DNA of 64,000 nucleotides from Nostoc sp. PCC 7524 (GCF_000316645.1 NC_019684.1:3997501-4061500); one strand, 5' to 3'. Shown: positions 38,098 through 46,488, counted from the stretch's first letter. The notes: generated from the letters alone by a model not told the origin. Made by a program: numbers and translations.

Positions 38098-39102
38098 ATG
38101 AATGACATTTATATCAAAATCAAAAGCTTAACTCGTTGGTTACGATTTGGCATAGCAATATTTTGCAGTTTATTGCTGGCTGTAGCTTGTCATCGTGGTG
38201 GTTCTCTACCTATTCGTGATTACACTACCAACGCAGCTTGTCGTCAGGTTGAACACACTGCGGGAATCGCCTGTATTCCAGAAAAGTTTGAGCGAGTTGT
38301 CACTTTAGATGGAGTTTCCTTAGAAAATGCGATCGCACTAGGTATTAAACCCGTTGGTAGTGTGATTTCCGATTTCTCATCATATTGGCAAGAGTATCTG
38401 ACAGGAGTAAAAAACATCGGGGTTGACGAACCTAATTTAGAAAGTATTCTCGCACTCAAACCAGATTTAATTTTAGGTCTTGACTATCGACAAGACATTT
38501 ATAATATTACTTCTAAAATTGCGCCAACAGCTTTGTTTAAATTTGAAAATAGTGGTCAATGGAAAGAGATATTTACAAATTACAGCTTGGCATTAGGTAA
38601 GCGGGAAGTTGGTGAAACAGTGATGAAAAATTATTACCGTCGTCTTGAGGAATTTAAGCAAAAAATGGGTAATGATTTATCAAAAATCAAAGTATCTGTA
38701 GTGCGGATATACCCTAATAACATTAATATATATTTACTCGATTCTTTCTGTGGAAAAGTTTTGCAAGATGCAGGATTATCTCGTCCCGAATCCCAAAATA
38801 TCAAGGAATCACAGGCAATAAAATTATTTGGCAACTCTGTGCAAGTTTCTATTGGTAATGAACTAATTGAACAAGCAGACGGTGATGTTATATTTATTTG
38901 GACTGGTCAAAATACCAGTCAAGGCAATGAAACAGCTAAAAAGAACTTAGAGCAACTGCAATCAAATCCCATTTGGAAAAATTTAAAAGCTGTCAAAAAA
39001 AATAAGGTTTATCTAGTTCCAAGTTACTGGATTGGTAGTGGTATTTTAGCTGCAAATGCAATTGTTGATGATTTATTTAAGTACCTCATAAATACACCAT
39101 AA
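38098..39102 (+). CDS. FecB-like siderophore-binding lipoprotein, module 4
   Basis: A 334-residue binding protein with ATG at 38098 and lipobox 'LLLAVACHRGG' (Cys at ~32), so it is an inner-membrane lipoprotein. It shares with the module 1 protein the Cys pair 'ACRQVEHTAGIACIPEKFER' around the first conserved motif, and ends with 'NPIWKNLKAVKKNKVYLV' and 'ANAIVDDLFKYLINTP'. It is the last gene of module 4. No reductase-like gene follows, in contrast to modules 1 and 5. Confidence 0.9.
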   Translation: MNDIYIKIKSLTRWLRFGIAIFCSLLLAVACHRGGSLPIRDYTTNAACRQVEHTAGIACIPEKFERVVTLDGVSLENAIALGIKPVGSVISDFSSYWQEYLTGVKNIGVDEPNLESILALKPDLILGLDYRQDIYNITSKIAPTALFKFENSGQWKEIFTNYSLALGKREVGETVMKNYYRRLEEFKQKMGNDLSKIKVSVVRIYPNNINIYLLDSFCGKVLQDAGLSRPESQNIKESQAIKLFGNSVQVSIGNELIEQADGDVIFIWTGQNTSQGNETAKKNLEQLQSNPIWKNLKAVKKNKVYLVPSYWIGSGILAANAIVDDLFKYLINTP

Positions 39103-39203
39103 ATCCCTTGTCAGAGTTTGCTGTTTGCTGTTTAGTATTTAATAATTTGCTACAGTGAGGATGATCCCGCAGTGAGGATTAGCCAATGGTTAGAAATTAC
39201 TCT

Positions 39204-39377
39204 TTACATGATTTTTTCTCTTGTTGTTGCTGACAAGAATGTAGACGATAAGCAATAAGAATGAACTACTGAACTCATATTTGGCATTTCTTGACGACAA
39301 TTGGGACAAAACCAGTAAATTCTACTACTACGAATATGTTGTAGTAGTTTTTCATTACAACAAGGGCAATCACTCAT
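39204..39377 (-). CDS. Small zinc-ribbon protein
   Basis: Starting at MSDCPCCNEK (ATG complementary to 39375-39377) the product is 57 residues. It has CPxC near the N terminus, then 'LLQHIRSSRIYWFCPNCRQEMP', which gives a four-Cys zinc ribbon. This matches a small conserved cyanobacterial family of unknown role. The frame is open for 34 more codons upstream, but those residues are not family-like. It is transcribed opposite to the siderophore modules and probably independent of them. Confidence 0.65.
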   Translation of the reverse strand: MSDCPCCNEKLLQHIRSSRIYWFCPNCRQEMPNMSSVVHSYCLSSTFLSATTREKIM

Positions 39378-39885
39378 ACTTAAAAATTCATTATTTGTGT
39401 TGCTAAATTTGCCATTATATGGTGTGTAATTATGGAAACTTAAGTCAATAACTAGCTTGACTGATGAAGATTTTTTCAATTAGAAAAATGTGCGGGAGAA
39501 TTTCATCTCCCACAAGAAAGCTTGATAATGGAGGTAATGGATTTGTACAAGCATAATCTAACAAATTATCTTAATAATTGCAATACTTTATCAATAGTGT
39601 TAATTGAGTGATCGCGATTCGCCAAGCATTCCGTACTGGAATTGGGGGGCTTTTGGTTTATGCTATTATTTGATTTTTCACCTGTTATGGCGTGCGGCTA
39701 CTGGGATGACTGCTTATACAAGTCAGGTGATGGGCTACGCTTCACCGGAGGCGATCGCCATCGGGAAGCAATCATCAGTTGGGTGTGCGATCGCTTGCAA
39801 TCCTTTACACTAGATTTATTGATATTATTTTGCAATAATTTGTATTGCTTGCAATCTTAATTTTGATACATACCAGATAGAGATA
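39378..39885. other. Intergenic region upstream of module 5 regulator
   Basis: The gap contains a small hairpin GGGAGA-ATTTCA-TCTCCC (39494-39511) and, at ~39600-39810, GC-richer sequence with HIP1 sites. Two overlapping short frames there (39604-39813 and 39642-39860) look like repeat or decayed DNA, not a gene. The last 75 bp carry the regulator's promoter. Confidence 0.45.
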
Positions 39886-40887
39886 ATGTCAATTACGATT
39901 TCACAACCAGCTTTCTGGGAACTTTTTTCAGAAATCGAAGAAATCCAAAACCAGTGTGCAGATAAGTTTGAGATGTTTTGCCAATATCCCCAGGCGTTGG
40001 GGGAAGGAAACCTCCGATATATTCACTTGCGGGAAGGGTTAGATTTAACAATTGCTGATTATCAGCTTCATGACTGTCTGATTCTCAAATCTCCAGAACG
40101 CCGACATGGTATAGAGTTCACTTTTTATCTATCTGGTGGTCACAAAAATCAATTTAACTCTGCTTTTGCTGGACAATACGCTATTTGTAGTAGCGGTATT
40201 GCACCTAAAGAATGTTATGAATGGTTAGCAAATCAGAGAACTCTGGCAATTAATCTTCATATCGAACCAGAGTTTTTTTGCTCATGTCTAGACCTTAAAT
40301 CTGAGCAAAAATCGGCTCAAATCGCTCATTTACTGGGAACACCAGAAAAAAAGTATTATGTGCGTTCAGGTAAGACTACCTCTGTGATGACAATGGCTTT
40401 ACAACAAATTCTCCAATGTCCCTACCAGGGTGTTACTAAGCGTATATATTTAGAAAGTAAAGCTTTAGAGTTAATGGCATTGTTAATAGCAGACGAGTTA
40501 GCACTAGGAGAAAGTAAAAAAGGTGCCTATTACCTCAAATCAGATGACATAGACCGCATTCACTATGCAAAAGATATTTTGTTACAGAATATAGACAATC
40601 CTCCTTCCCTAATCGAACTAGCGCATCAGGTGGGTTTGAATGACTGCACTCTCAAAAGAGGTTTCCGTCAAGTGTTTGGTACAACGGCTTTTGGCTATTT
40701 GCATCACCAGAGATTAGAGAAAGCCGGACAACTTTTGGCAATAGGTGAAATGAGTATAGGAGAAGTAGCTCGTGCAGTTGGTTTTGCAGACCGCAGCTAT
40801 TTTGCAGCCGCATTTCGTAAGCAGTATGGGGTAAATCCTAGTGTGTATTTGCGAACCCACCAAAAACCAATGAGAAATTCCGCCTAG
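39886..40887 (+). CDS. AraC-family transcriptional regulator (PchR-like), module 5
   Basis: A 333-residue regulator starting MSITISQPAFWELF. It has a sensor domain with 'QILQCPYQGVTKRIYLESKA' and a double HTH with 'VGLNDCTLKRGFRQVFGTTA' and 'VARAVGFADRSYFAAAFRKQ'. Recognition helices nearly match module 3. The last four codons and the TAG stop (40885-40887) lie inside the first operator box (AAATTCCGCCTAG), so coding and operator sequence overlap. It is predicted to activate the downstream receptor, binding protein and Suc_Fer gene. Confidence 0.9.
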   Translation: MSITISQPAFWELFSEIEEIQNQCADKFEMFCQYPQALGEGNLRYIHLREGLDLTIADYQLHDCLILKSPERRHGIEFTFYLSGGHKNQFNSAFAGQYAICSSGIAPKECYEWLANQRTLAINLHIEPEFFCSCLDLKSEQKSAQIAHLLGTPEKKYYVRSGKTTSVMTMALQQILQCPYQGVTKRIYLESKALELMALLIADELALGESKKGAYYLKSDDIDRIHYAKDILLQNIDNPPSLIELAHQVGLNDCTLKRGFRQVFGTTAFGYLHHQRLEKAGQLLAIGEMSIGEVARAVGFADRSYFAAAFRKQYGVNPSVYLRTHQKPMRNSA

Positions 40888-40916
40888 CCATCAAGAAATT
40901 CCGTCTAGCCATCAAG
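40873..40916 (+). promoter_or_regulatory. Tandem operator of module 5 (two 21-bp repeats)
   Basis: GAAATTCCGCCTAGCCATCAA and GAAATTCCGTCTAGCCATCAA differ at one base and have CCG at 40880 and 40901 (21-bp period). The first box includes the regulator's stop codon. The left half equals that of module 3 (AAATTCCGTCTAGC). Confidence 0.7.
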
Positions 40917-40935
40917 TTTATACTTCACATTTTCA

Positions 40936-40966
40936 AGCTTTCCTGTAAGCTTCTTGATAGTAATTA
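40936..40966 (+). promoter_or_regulatory. Conserved promoter-core sequence of module 5
   Basis: These 31 nt are identical to 30133-30163 in module 3 and begin at the same distance (35 nt) from the second CCG box. Sequence on both sides differs between the modules, so the core and its spacing appear selected. Confidence 0.55.
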
Positions 40967-41094
40967 CTAAATGCTGCACTGATGACAATGACCATGTTCC
41001 CGCTATTAAGGAAGTCTGGGAGTTAAATTTTGCAGTTTGCAAGACCATTTACGTAGAAAATTTCTCAATCTTTTGGATTTGGTTGTGTGGAGTT

Positions 41095-43719
41095 ATGGCT
41101 AGTCAACTGCAAAGGCTTGTTTTGATGACAATATTAGCCTTGGTGTTCATTAATTTACCAGGGCGGGCAGAAGATAAACAACACGAAATTGAAAAACCTG
41201 CTACCAGTATTAAAAAATTGCTTTCCCAAGCACAAATTCAGATTACCAATGTCAAGTTACAAACCACTGACAAAGGGATAGAGATAATTTTAGAAACAAA
41301 TCAAGGAGAAAAGCTAAAACCCATAAATAAAAGTGAGGGGAATATCTATGTATTAGAAATCCCCAATGCTCAATTAAATCAGGAATTTCGCCAAGAAAAT
41401 CCTGCTAGTGGAATTAGAGACGTAATTGTTAGCAATCTGGATTCCAACACTATCAGGTTGACAGTTACAGGTGAAACAGAATTACCCAAGATGGAGTTGT
41501 TTGACAGTGACGAGGGTTTAATTTTTGGTGTAGAAGTTGTTGCATCTTCTGTTCCCACATCTCCGCAACCAGAAACACAACAGCCACAGACAGAACAACC
41601 ATCTGCGGAAGTTGATGACTCAATTGAATTGGTAGTGACAGCGACACGAACAGAGGAAGCGATCGCCAACGTACCGCGCAGTATAACAGTTATTACCCGC
41701 GAAGAAATCGAGAAACAATCAACCGTCACCAATGATTTAGGAGACATCTTAGGGCGGACAGTTCCAGGCTTAGGGCCACCAAACTCCCTGAATCGCGCTG
41801 GTAATGCTCAAACTTTGCGGGGTCGTCCGGTGTCGATTTTGATTGATGGCATACCACAGCAAGGTAATTCCTTTGTCAACACTCAGTTAGAGTATATTTC
41901 CCCGGATGCCATTGAACGGATTGAAGTTGTACGTGGCCCTACAGCCGTCTTTGGTCAAGGTGCATCTGGTGGTGTCATTAATATTATTACCAGAAAGCCT
42001 ACGGAAGAAGGATTTACTTCCACTGCTCAAGTCGGGATCAGTGCGGCGGCTGGTGGCGATGCTTTCTTGGGAGAAAATAGCTTTGGGAATTACCTGCAAT
42101 ATGGATTTTCCGGTAAAGATGGAATTTTTGATTATGTATTTTCCCTATCTCGCAATAGCGTTGGCGGTTTCTTTGATGCGAATGGCGATCGCATTCCTAG
42201 CAATAATGCCACATCAGACGATACTGTATCTACCAATATTTTAGGCAAGATAGGAATTGATGTTGGGGAACAACAACGCTTACAATTTACTGTCAATCAT
42301 GGTAATAATTCCCGTGAAATTAATTTTATTGGTGATCCGATTACCCGGACAATCCCTGGATTACAAACAACCCGTGCCTTAAAACAAAATCAGGTTTACG
42401 AAGGCACTAATGCGCCTAGAATTACCAGTACATCTGTCAACCTGAGTTACAGTAACGATGCAGTTTTTGGTAGTAAGCTGCAAGCTCAAGCCTATTATCG
42501 CAGTTCCGAAGAGTTAGGAGTTGGCAGAGATGATCGGGGTCGGTTTGCAGATTCCATCAATCGCTTTCGTTCTTCTGAAGAAGCTTTTGGTGGTAGATTG
42601 CAGATTCAAACACCCTTAGCTGCGTCTGTATCCTTATTATGGGGAGCGGATTACGAGCAACAACAAGAAGGGGATACCCTGCAAGAGATATTTGACCCCG
42701 TAGCTTTTGATGGCAGCAGTAGCGATCGCCGAATTCTTCGGAAAACTAGAGAACAAGTCTATTATCCAGCCTTTGATTTGAGTGGATTAGGATTGTTTGC
42801 TCAGTTGCAATGGGATGCAAGCGAGCAGTTAATTCTCAGTGGTGGTGTGCGTCACGAACGCTTTAACTTTAGTGTGGATGAATTCACGCCGTTGTTAGAC
42901 AACAACTTTGATCCCTACGTAGGGCCGAGTGTAGCAGGGGGTGAATTAGACTTTAGTGACACCGTATTTAATGTTGGTGTCGTTTATAAAGTCACACCTG
43001 AAGTTAGCTTTTTTACTAATTTTGCTCAAGGTTATTCAGTACCGCAATTGTTCCGTGTCCTCAACTTCCTACCCCCTGGATTCAGCATTGACAGAGATGT
43101 TCGCTTCCTACAACCGCAAAAGATAGATAATTACGAAATTGGTGTCCGTGGTACTTGGAATAATGTCCAAGCAACTTTAGCCGGATTTTTTAACTATTCT
43201 GCTCTGGGTCTATCTTCCAGAGGTCAACCAGATGGTACGATTCAGTATATTCGCGCTCCGCAAAGAAACTATGGGATTGAGGCGACTTTAGATTGGCAAG
43301 CAACAGAAAAATGGCGGCTTGGTAGTAGTCTTACTTGGACAGAAGGGGAAGATGATCAAAATGAAGATGGTGATTTCAATGCTTTACGAACATTAGAAGT
43401 TCAGCCATTAAAGTTAACAGCTTATGTCGAAAATCAAACTACTCCAGGCTGGCGTAACCGTTTGCAATTACTCTATGTTGGTAATCGCGATCGCGGTTTT
43501 GAAGCTGGTAGTGATTTTGTCAAGATTCAAGATTATCTGGTTGTCGATTACATCAGCAGCTTTCAAATTGGTGCGGGGAATTTAGAAGTAGGTATTCAAA
43601 ACCTACTTAATAATAAATACTCCTCTGTATTTTCTCAAGCAGGTGGTGGACTTGATGAACTTTTGTATAACTTAGAACGCGGTAGAAGCATTAGTGTTAA
43701 TTACCGCATTAGTTGGTGA
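41095..43719 (+). CDS. TonB-dependent receptor (BtuB/FepA-type plug) with AMIN domain, module 5
   Basis: The ATG at 41095 (MASQLQRLVLMTILALVFIN) aligns with the signal peptides of modules 3 and 4; an open frame continues 47 codons upstream into the promoter and is not coding. The 874-residue product has a signal peptide ending at 'GRAEDK', AMIN domain (~55-145), linker and TonB-box-like 'IELVVTATRTEE'. The plug has 'VPRSITVITREEI', 'IDGIPQQGN', 'IERIEVVRGPTAVFG' and 'GGVINIITRKPT'; the barrel ends 'SISVNYRISW'. This plug subtype is shared with the broken module 2 receptor and differs from modules 1, 3 and 4. The ligand is probably a catecholate or mixed siderophore; that is uncertain. Confidence 0.93.
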   Translation: MASQLQRLVLMTILALVFINLPGRAEDKQHEIEKPATSIKKLLSQAQIQITNVKLQTTDKGIEIILETNQGEKLKPINKSEGNIYVLEIPNAQLNQEFRQENPASGIRDVIVSNLDSNTIRLTVTGETELPKMELFDSDEGLIFGVEVVASSVPTSPQPETQQPQTEQPSAEVDDSIELVVTATRTEEAIANVPRSITVITREEIEKQSTVTNDLGDILGRTVPGLGPPNSLNRAGNAQTLRGRPVSILIDGIPQQGNSFVNTQLEYISPDAIERIEVVRGPTAVFGQGASGGVINIITRKPTEEGFTSTAQVGISAAAGGDAFLGENSFGNYLQYGFSGKDGIFDYVFSLSRNSVGGFFDANGDRIPSNNATSDDTVSTNILGKIGIDVGEQQRLQFTVNHGNNSREINFIGDPITRTIPGLQTTRALKQNQVYEGTNAPRITSTSVNLSYSNDAVFGSKLQAQAYYRSSEELGVGRDDRGRFADSINRFRSSEEAFGGRLQIQTPLAASVSLLWGADYEQQQEGDTLQEIFDPVAFDGSSSDRRILRKTREQVYYPAFDLSGLGLFAQLQWDASEQLILSGGVRHERFNFSVDEFTPLLDNNFDPYVGPSVAGGELDFSDTVFNVGVVYKVTPEVSFFTNFAQGYSVPQLFRVLNFLPPGFSIDRDVRFLQPQKIDNYEIGVRGTWNNVQATLAGFFNYSALGLSSRGQPDGTIQYIRAPQRNYGIEATLDWQATEKWRLGSSLTWTEGEDDQNEDGDFNALRTLEVQPLKLTAYVENQTTPGWRNRLQLLYVGNRDRGFEAGSDFVKIQDYLVVDYISSFQIGAGNLEVGIQNLLNNKYSSVFSQAGGGLDELLYNLERGRSISVNYRISW

Positions 43720-43773
43720 TTAGGTATTGGGGACTGTGAATAGGGAATTTATCACTTTTTCAAGGAGGAAAAA

Positions 43774-44742
43774 ATTAAAATAAGAAGTTACATTAATCTA
43801 TTTTTATTGGGTTTGGTTTCTATCATTTTTTTCTGGAATTGTCAGTATATTACTGATAATCACGCCAGTCAATTTGATAGTACCTTACCTATTTCTAAAT
43901 TACCAGTAGCTACACGAATGGTGAAACACGCTGGAGGAGAAACAAAGATTCCTATTAAACCCCAACGGATCATCACTTTACATGATTCGACTATCCTTGA
44001 TCCCGTTTTGGCTTTGGGTGTAAAACCAATTGGTATAGCTACCTATGCTCCCGAACAAGGAGTTTTATTTCGTGGCATAACTGAAGATGAAGTAAAGAGT
44101 ATTCAACAAGTGGGTAGTGCTTTTCAGCCTTCTCTTGAAAAAATACTCACGCTCAAACCTGATTTGATATTAGGGCGAGAATATCAAAAAAATATTTATA
44201 CTCAACTGAGTAATTTTGCTCCTACGGTATTAGTTGACTGGGGGAGTTTCACTTCTTTTCAGGATAATTTTCGCTATATTGCCCAAATATTAAATGAGGA
44301 AGAACAAGGGAAGTTGGTATTACAGCAATACCAAAAAAGAATTCGGGATTTCCAAGATAGGATGGGTGAGAGGCTACACAAAATAGAAGTTTCTGTGATT
44401 GGATTTTCTGGACAAAGTATCAAATCCTTAAATCGTGATGCCGTATTTAACCAAGTTTTAGATGATGCGGGTGTTAAACGTATATCAATTCAGAAAAATC
44501 AGCAAGAAAGATATTTAGAAATAAGTATAGAACATCTCAAGAAATATGATGCAGATGTTTTGTTTGTAATTAATGAATCTAAAGAGCAACTATATCATGA
44601 TTTAAAAAATCCTCTTTGGCAGCATTTACGAGCAGTCAAGAATCAACAAATATATGTAGTAAATCAAAGTGATTGGTTTGCTGGTGGCCCTTTGGGAGTT
44701 AATAAAATTATTGATGATTTGTTCAAATATTTAGTGAGGTAG
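43774..44742 (+). CDS. FecB-like siderophore-binding protein, module 5, apparent ATT start
   Basis: The protein frame matches the module 3 paralogue from the signal sequence on. No ATG, GTG or TTG lies at the expected start. A strong Shine-Dalgarno (AAGGAGG, 43762-43768) is followed after 5 nt by ATT at 43774, giving (M)KIRSYINLFLLGLVSIIFFW, then Cys. A TTG at 43807 would cut off most of the signal peptide. The lipobox is poor ('FFWNC'). Body motifs are intact: 'GETKIPIKPQRIITLHDST', 'LEKILTLKPDLILG' and 'LGVNKIIDDLFKYLVR'. Either ATT serves as a weak start or an ATG has recently mutated. The Suc_Fer gene follows after 8 bp. Confidence 0.8.
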   Translation: MKIRSYINLFLLGLVSIIFFWNCQYITDNHASQFDSTLPISKLPVATRMVKHAGGETKIPIKPQRIITLHDSTILDPVLALGVKPIGIATYAPEQGVLFRGITEDEVKSIQQVGSAFQPSLEKILTLKPDLILGREYQKNIYTQLSNFAPTVLVDWGSFTSFQDNFRYIAQILNEEEQGKLVLQQYQKRIRDFQDRMGERLHKIEVSVIGFSGQSIKSLNRDAVFNQVLDDAGVKRISIQKNQQERYLEISIEHLKKYDADVLFVINESKEQLYHDLKNPLWQHLRAVKNQQIYVVNQSDWFAGGPLGVNKIIDDLFKYLVR

Positions 44743-44750
44743 ATTGGAAT

Positions 44751-45740
44751 ATGTCAATTAACAAGACTCAAAATCATTGCCGTTTTTGTTCAGAAATTTC
44801 TCAAGCTAACGGTGAAGACCCAATTGGAACAGCGATCGCTGTGGAACAATATTTAATTATTGAAGCTGCACAACCTTGGCCGATTCCAATTTGGATTGAA
44901 CCTGATCCTATGCCACAGGGAGTATTAGACGCTTTAAACTTTGTTTGGGAAGTTGGACGGACGATCAGACAGTTGGCGATCGCACCAGATAAAGAGTATT
45001 CTATTCCAGGTTATAAACACGTATTTCACTATCGCCGCCCAGCCGGGTTATTTGCTGAGTATGAGAAACAAGCATTTCTGGTACCTGATGCTGAAATTGG
45101 TGATTTAGCCTTGGCTTTAATTAAAGAACCAGAAAATTTACCAGATTTTGAACCATATCGACAAAACACTACACATATTAGAGAATTACTTGTCTGCACA
45201 CATGGTAATGTTGATGCTGCCTGTAGCAGATTTGGTTATCCTATTTACAAAAAATTGCGTGCTGAATATGCTGCAACTCATGTAAACCTGCGCGTTTGGC
45301 GATGCAGTCATTTTGGCGGACATCAGTTTGCACCTACCCTAGTTGATCTACCAATAGGACATTACTGGGGTCACATCAAGCCGGAAATTTTAGATGTATT
45401 AGTATGGCGTAACAGTTCTGTCCAAGAACTTTATCCCTACTATCGGGGATGGGGTGGTTTATCCAAGTTTGCACAAATTGTAGAACGAGAAATATGGATG
45501 CAAGAGGGTTGGAGTTGGCTGCAATATCCAAAATCAGGGCGAATATTAGCTCAAGATAAAATTAATCAAGAATGGGCAGATGTTCAGATTGATTTCACTG
45601 CAATTGATGGCAATAGATGCGGCACTTATAAAGCCAAGGTAGAAGTAAGCAGTTATGTGATGACCGCTTTTTCTTCAGGAGAAAACGAACCTTTAGAACA
45701 AATTAAACAGTATCAGGTTAGCCATCTAGTAGCAGTTTGA
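44751..45740 (+). CDS. Suc_Fer/Apd1-like thioredoxin-fold [2Fe-2S] protein, module 5
   Basis: A 329-residue cytoplasmic protein. The cluster motifs are 'LLVCTHGNVDAACSRFG' (Cys-X8-Cys) and 'CSHFGGHQFAPTLVDLP' (His-X3-His), as in the yeast Apd1 type of bis-histidinyl [2Fe-2S] proteins. An N-terminal 'CRFCSEIS' resembles the Cys pair of the module 2 paralogue. The ATG at 44751 lies 8 bp after the binding-protein stop, so it is the last gene of the module 5 operon. A role as reductase of imported ferric siderophore is inferred from context and redox motif; direct evidence is absent. Confidence 0.85.
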   Translation: MSINKTQNHCRFCSEISQANGEDPIGTAIAVEQYLIIEAAQPWPIPIWIEPDPMPQGVLDALNFVWEVGRTIRQLAIAPDKEYSIPGYKHVFHYRRPAGLFAEYEKQAFLVPDAEIGDLALALIKEPENLPDFEPYRQNTTHIRELLVCTHGNVDAACSRFGYPIYKKLRAEYAATHVNLRVWRCSHFGGHQFAPTLVDLPIGHYWGHIKPEILDVLVWRNSSVQELYPYYRGWGGLSKFAQIVEREIWMQEGWSWLQYPKSGRILAQDKINQEWADVQIDFTAIDGNRCGTYKAKVEVSSYVMTAFSSGENEPLEQIKQYQVSHLVAV

Positions 45741-46057
45741 TATCATGTTGGCTACAGCACGTCAGTTAGATGAATTTCAGGGGAGCGATCGCCACCCTCA
45801 TAAAATCTGTATTCTTTTCTATTAGTGAACTAATTAATAATTATTTTCAATTGTTTGAGCATAAGTATTTAGTAAAATACTGATATTTTTCAGATACTAT
45901 TCCTGTGCTGTGAATAGGACGATCAGCCTAACAGCATGACTACGCTTACCTCAAACTTCAAGATTCTGAGCTAGAGAGTCATATCATGTTTGCTTGATTG
46001 CTTAATAAAGCCCGAAGAACCCCACCCCGCAGTTTGCATCTTACCCTCCCCGTTTAC

Positions 46058-46266
46058 CTACGGTGTACACACAATTCTTGGCGCAGTATATCTATCACAC
46101 CTCGGAATCAATTCCGAGTCTAATAGCGCAAGTCCTCTTGAAAGCACTCAATAAAAAATTCTATCCAGTCCACTTCAGTGGACTTTCGCTATTAGCATAG
46201 AAATTAAGTTCTAGGCGGGATATAGGTTCAGCATGAAAATTTTTGACTTGTGTGTACACTGTAGTC
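46058..46266. mobile_element. MITE-like element with terminal inverted repeats and 9-bp target duplication
   Basis: The ends CTACGGTGTACACACAA and, complemented, CTACAGTGTACACACAA match at 16 of 17 positions. They bracket ~209 bp without a gene but with internal hairpins (CTCGGAAT/ATTCCGAG near 46100 and AGTCCACT/AGTGGACT near 46170). CCCGTTTAC occurs directly outside both ends (46049-46057 and 46267-46275) and reads as a target duplication. Removing the element restores a palindrome CTCCCCGTTTACGGGGAG. Confidence 0.65.
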
Positions 46267-46289
46267 CCGTTTACGGGGAGAGAATTAAG

Positions 46290-46336
46290 GGGAGCCAGCC
46301 GCGTGGGCAGGTTTCCCGACTTGTACCCATGCGGGG
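46290..46336. repeat. Dispersed palindromic repeat (GGGGAGCCAG family)
   Basis: GGGGAGCCAGCCGCGTGGGC followed by AGGTTTCCCGACTTG closely matches the element at 59247 (GGGGAGCTAGTCTCGTGGGC then GGGTTTCCCGACTTA) and, in reverse, 30306. It sits ~150 bp before the first isi-cluster gene. Confidence 0.65.
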
Positions 46337-46488
46337 AAGCGATCCTGACTTTTACAAAAATTTTTCTTCATTTACTGCAAAAGTATTGCAATAAATCTGA
46401 TAAGATATGCTCGGAGCTTATTGAATATCTATCTCAATAAGTATTTCCACATCACAACCATTTCAATCTATTCTTAGGAAATGACACG

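Larger units (their letters stand above)
45741..46488. other. 748-bp intergenic region upstream of the isi cluster, filled with repeats
   Basis: No gene was found. The gap holds a MITE-like element (46058-46266), a GGGGAGCCAG-type palindromic repeat (46290-46336) and the presumed promoter region of the isi cluster after ~46340 (AT-rich, including ATAAATCTGATAAGATATGC, which might be a Fur-type site). A frame at 46243-46440 crosses the repeat boundary and is spurious. Confidence 0.55.

Noticed and set aside
39604..39860. Two overlapping short open frames upstream of module 5
   Set aside because: They overlap in different frames, contain HIP1 and repeat-like sequence and show no recognisable protein pattern.
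40954..41094. 47-codon N-terminal extension of the module 5 receptor
   Set aside because: It covers the conserved promoter core (to 40966) and leader; the signal peptide aligns with paralogues only from the ATG at 41095.
46243..46440. 65-codon open frame upstream of the isi cluster
   Set aside because: It begins inside the MITE-like element and runs through another dispersed repeat.
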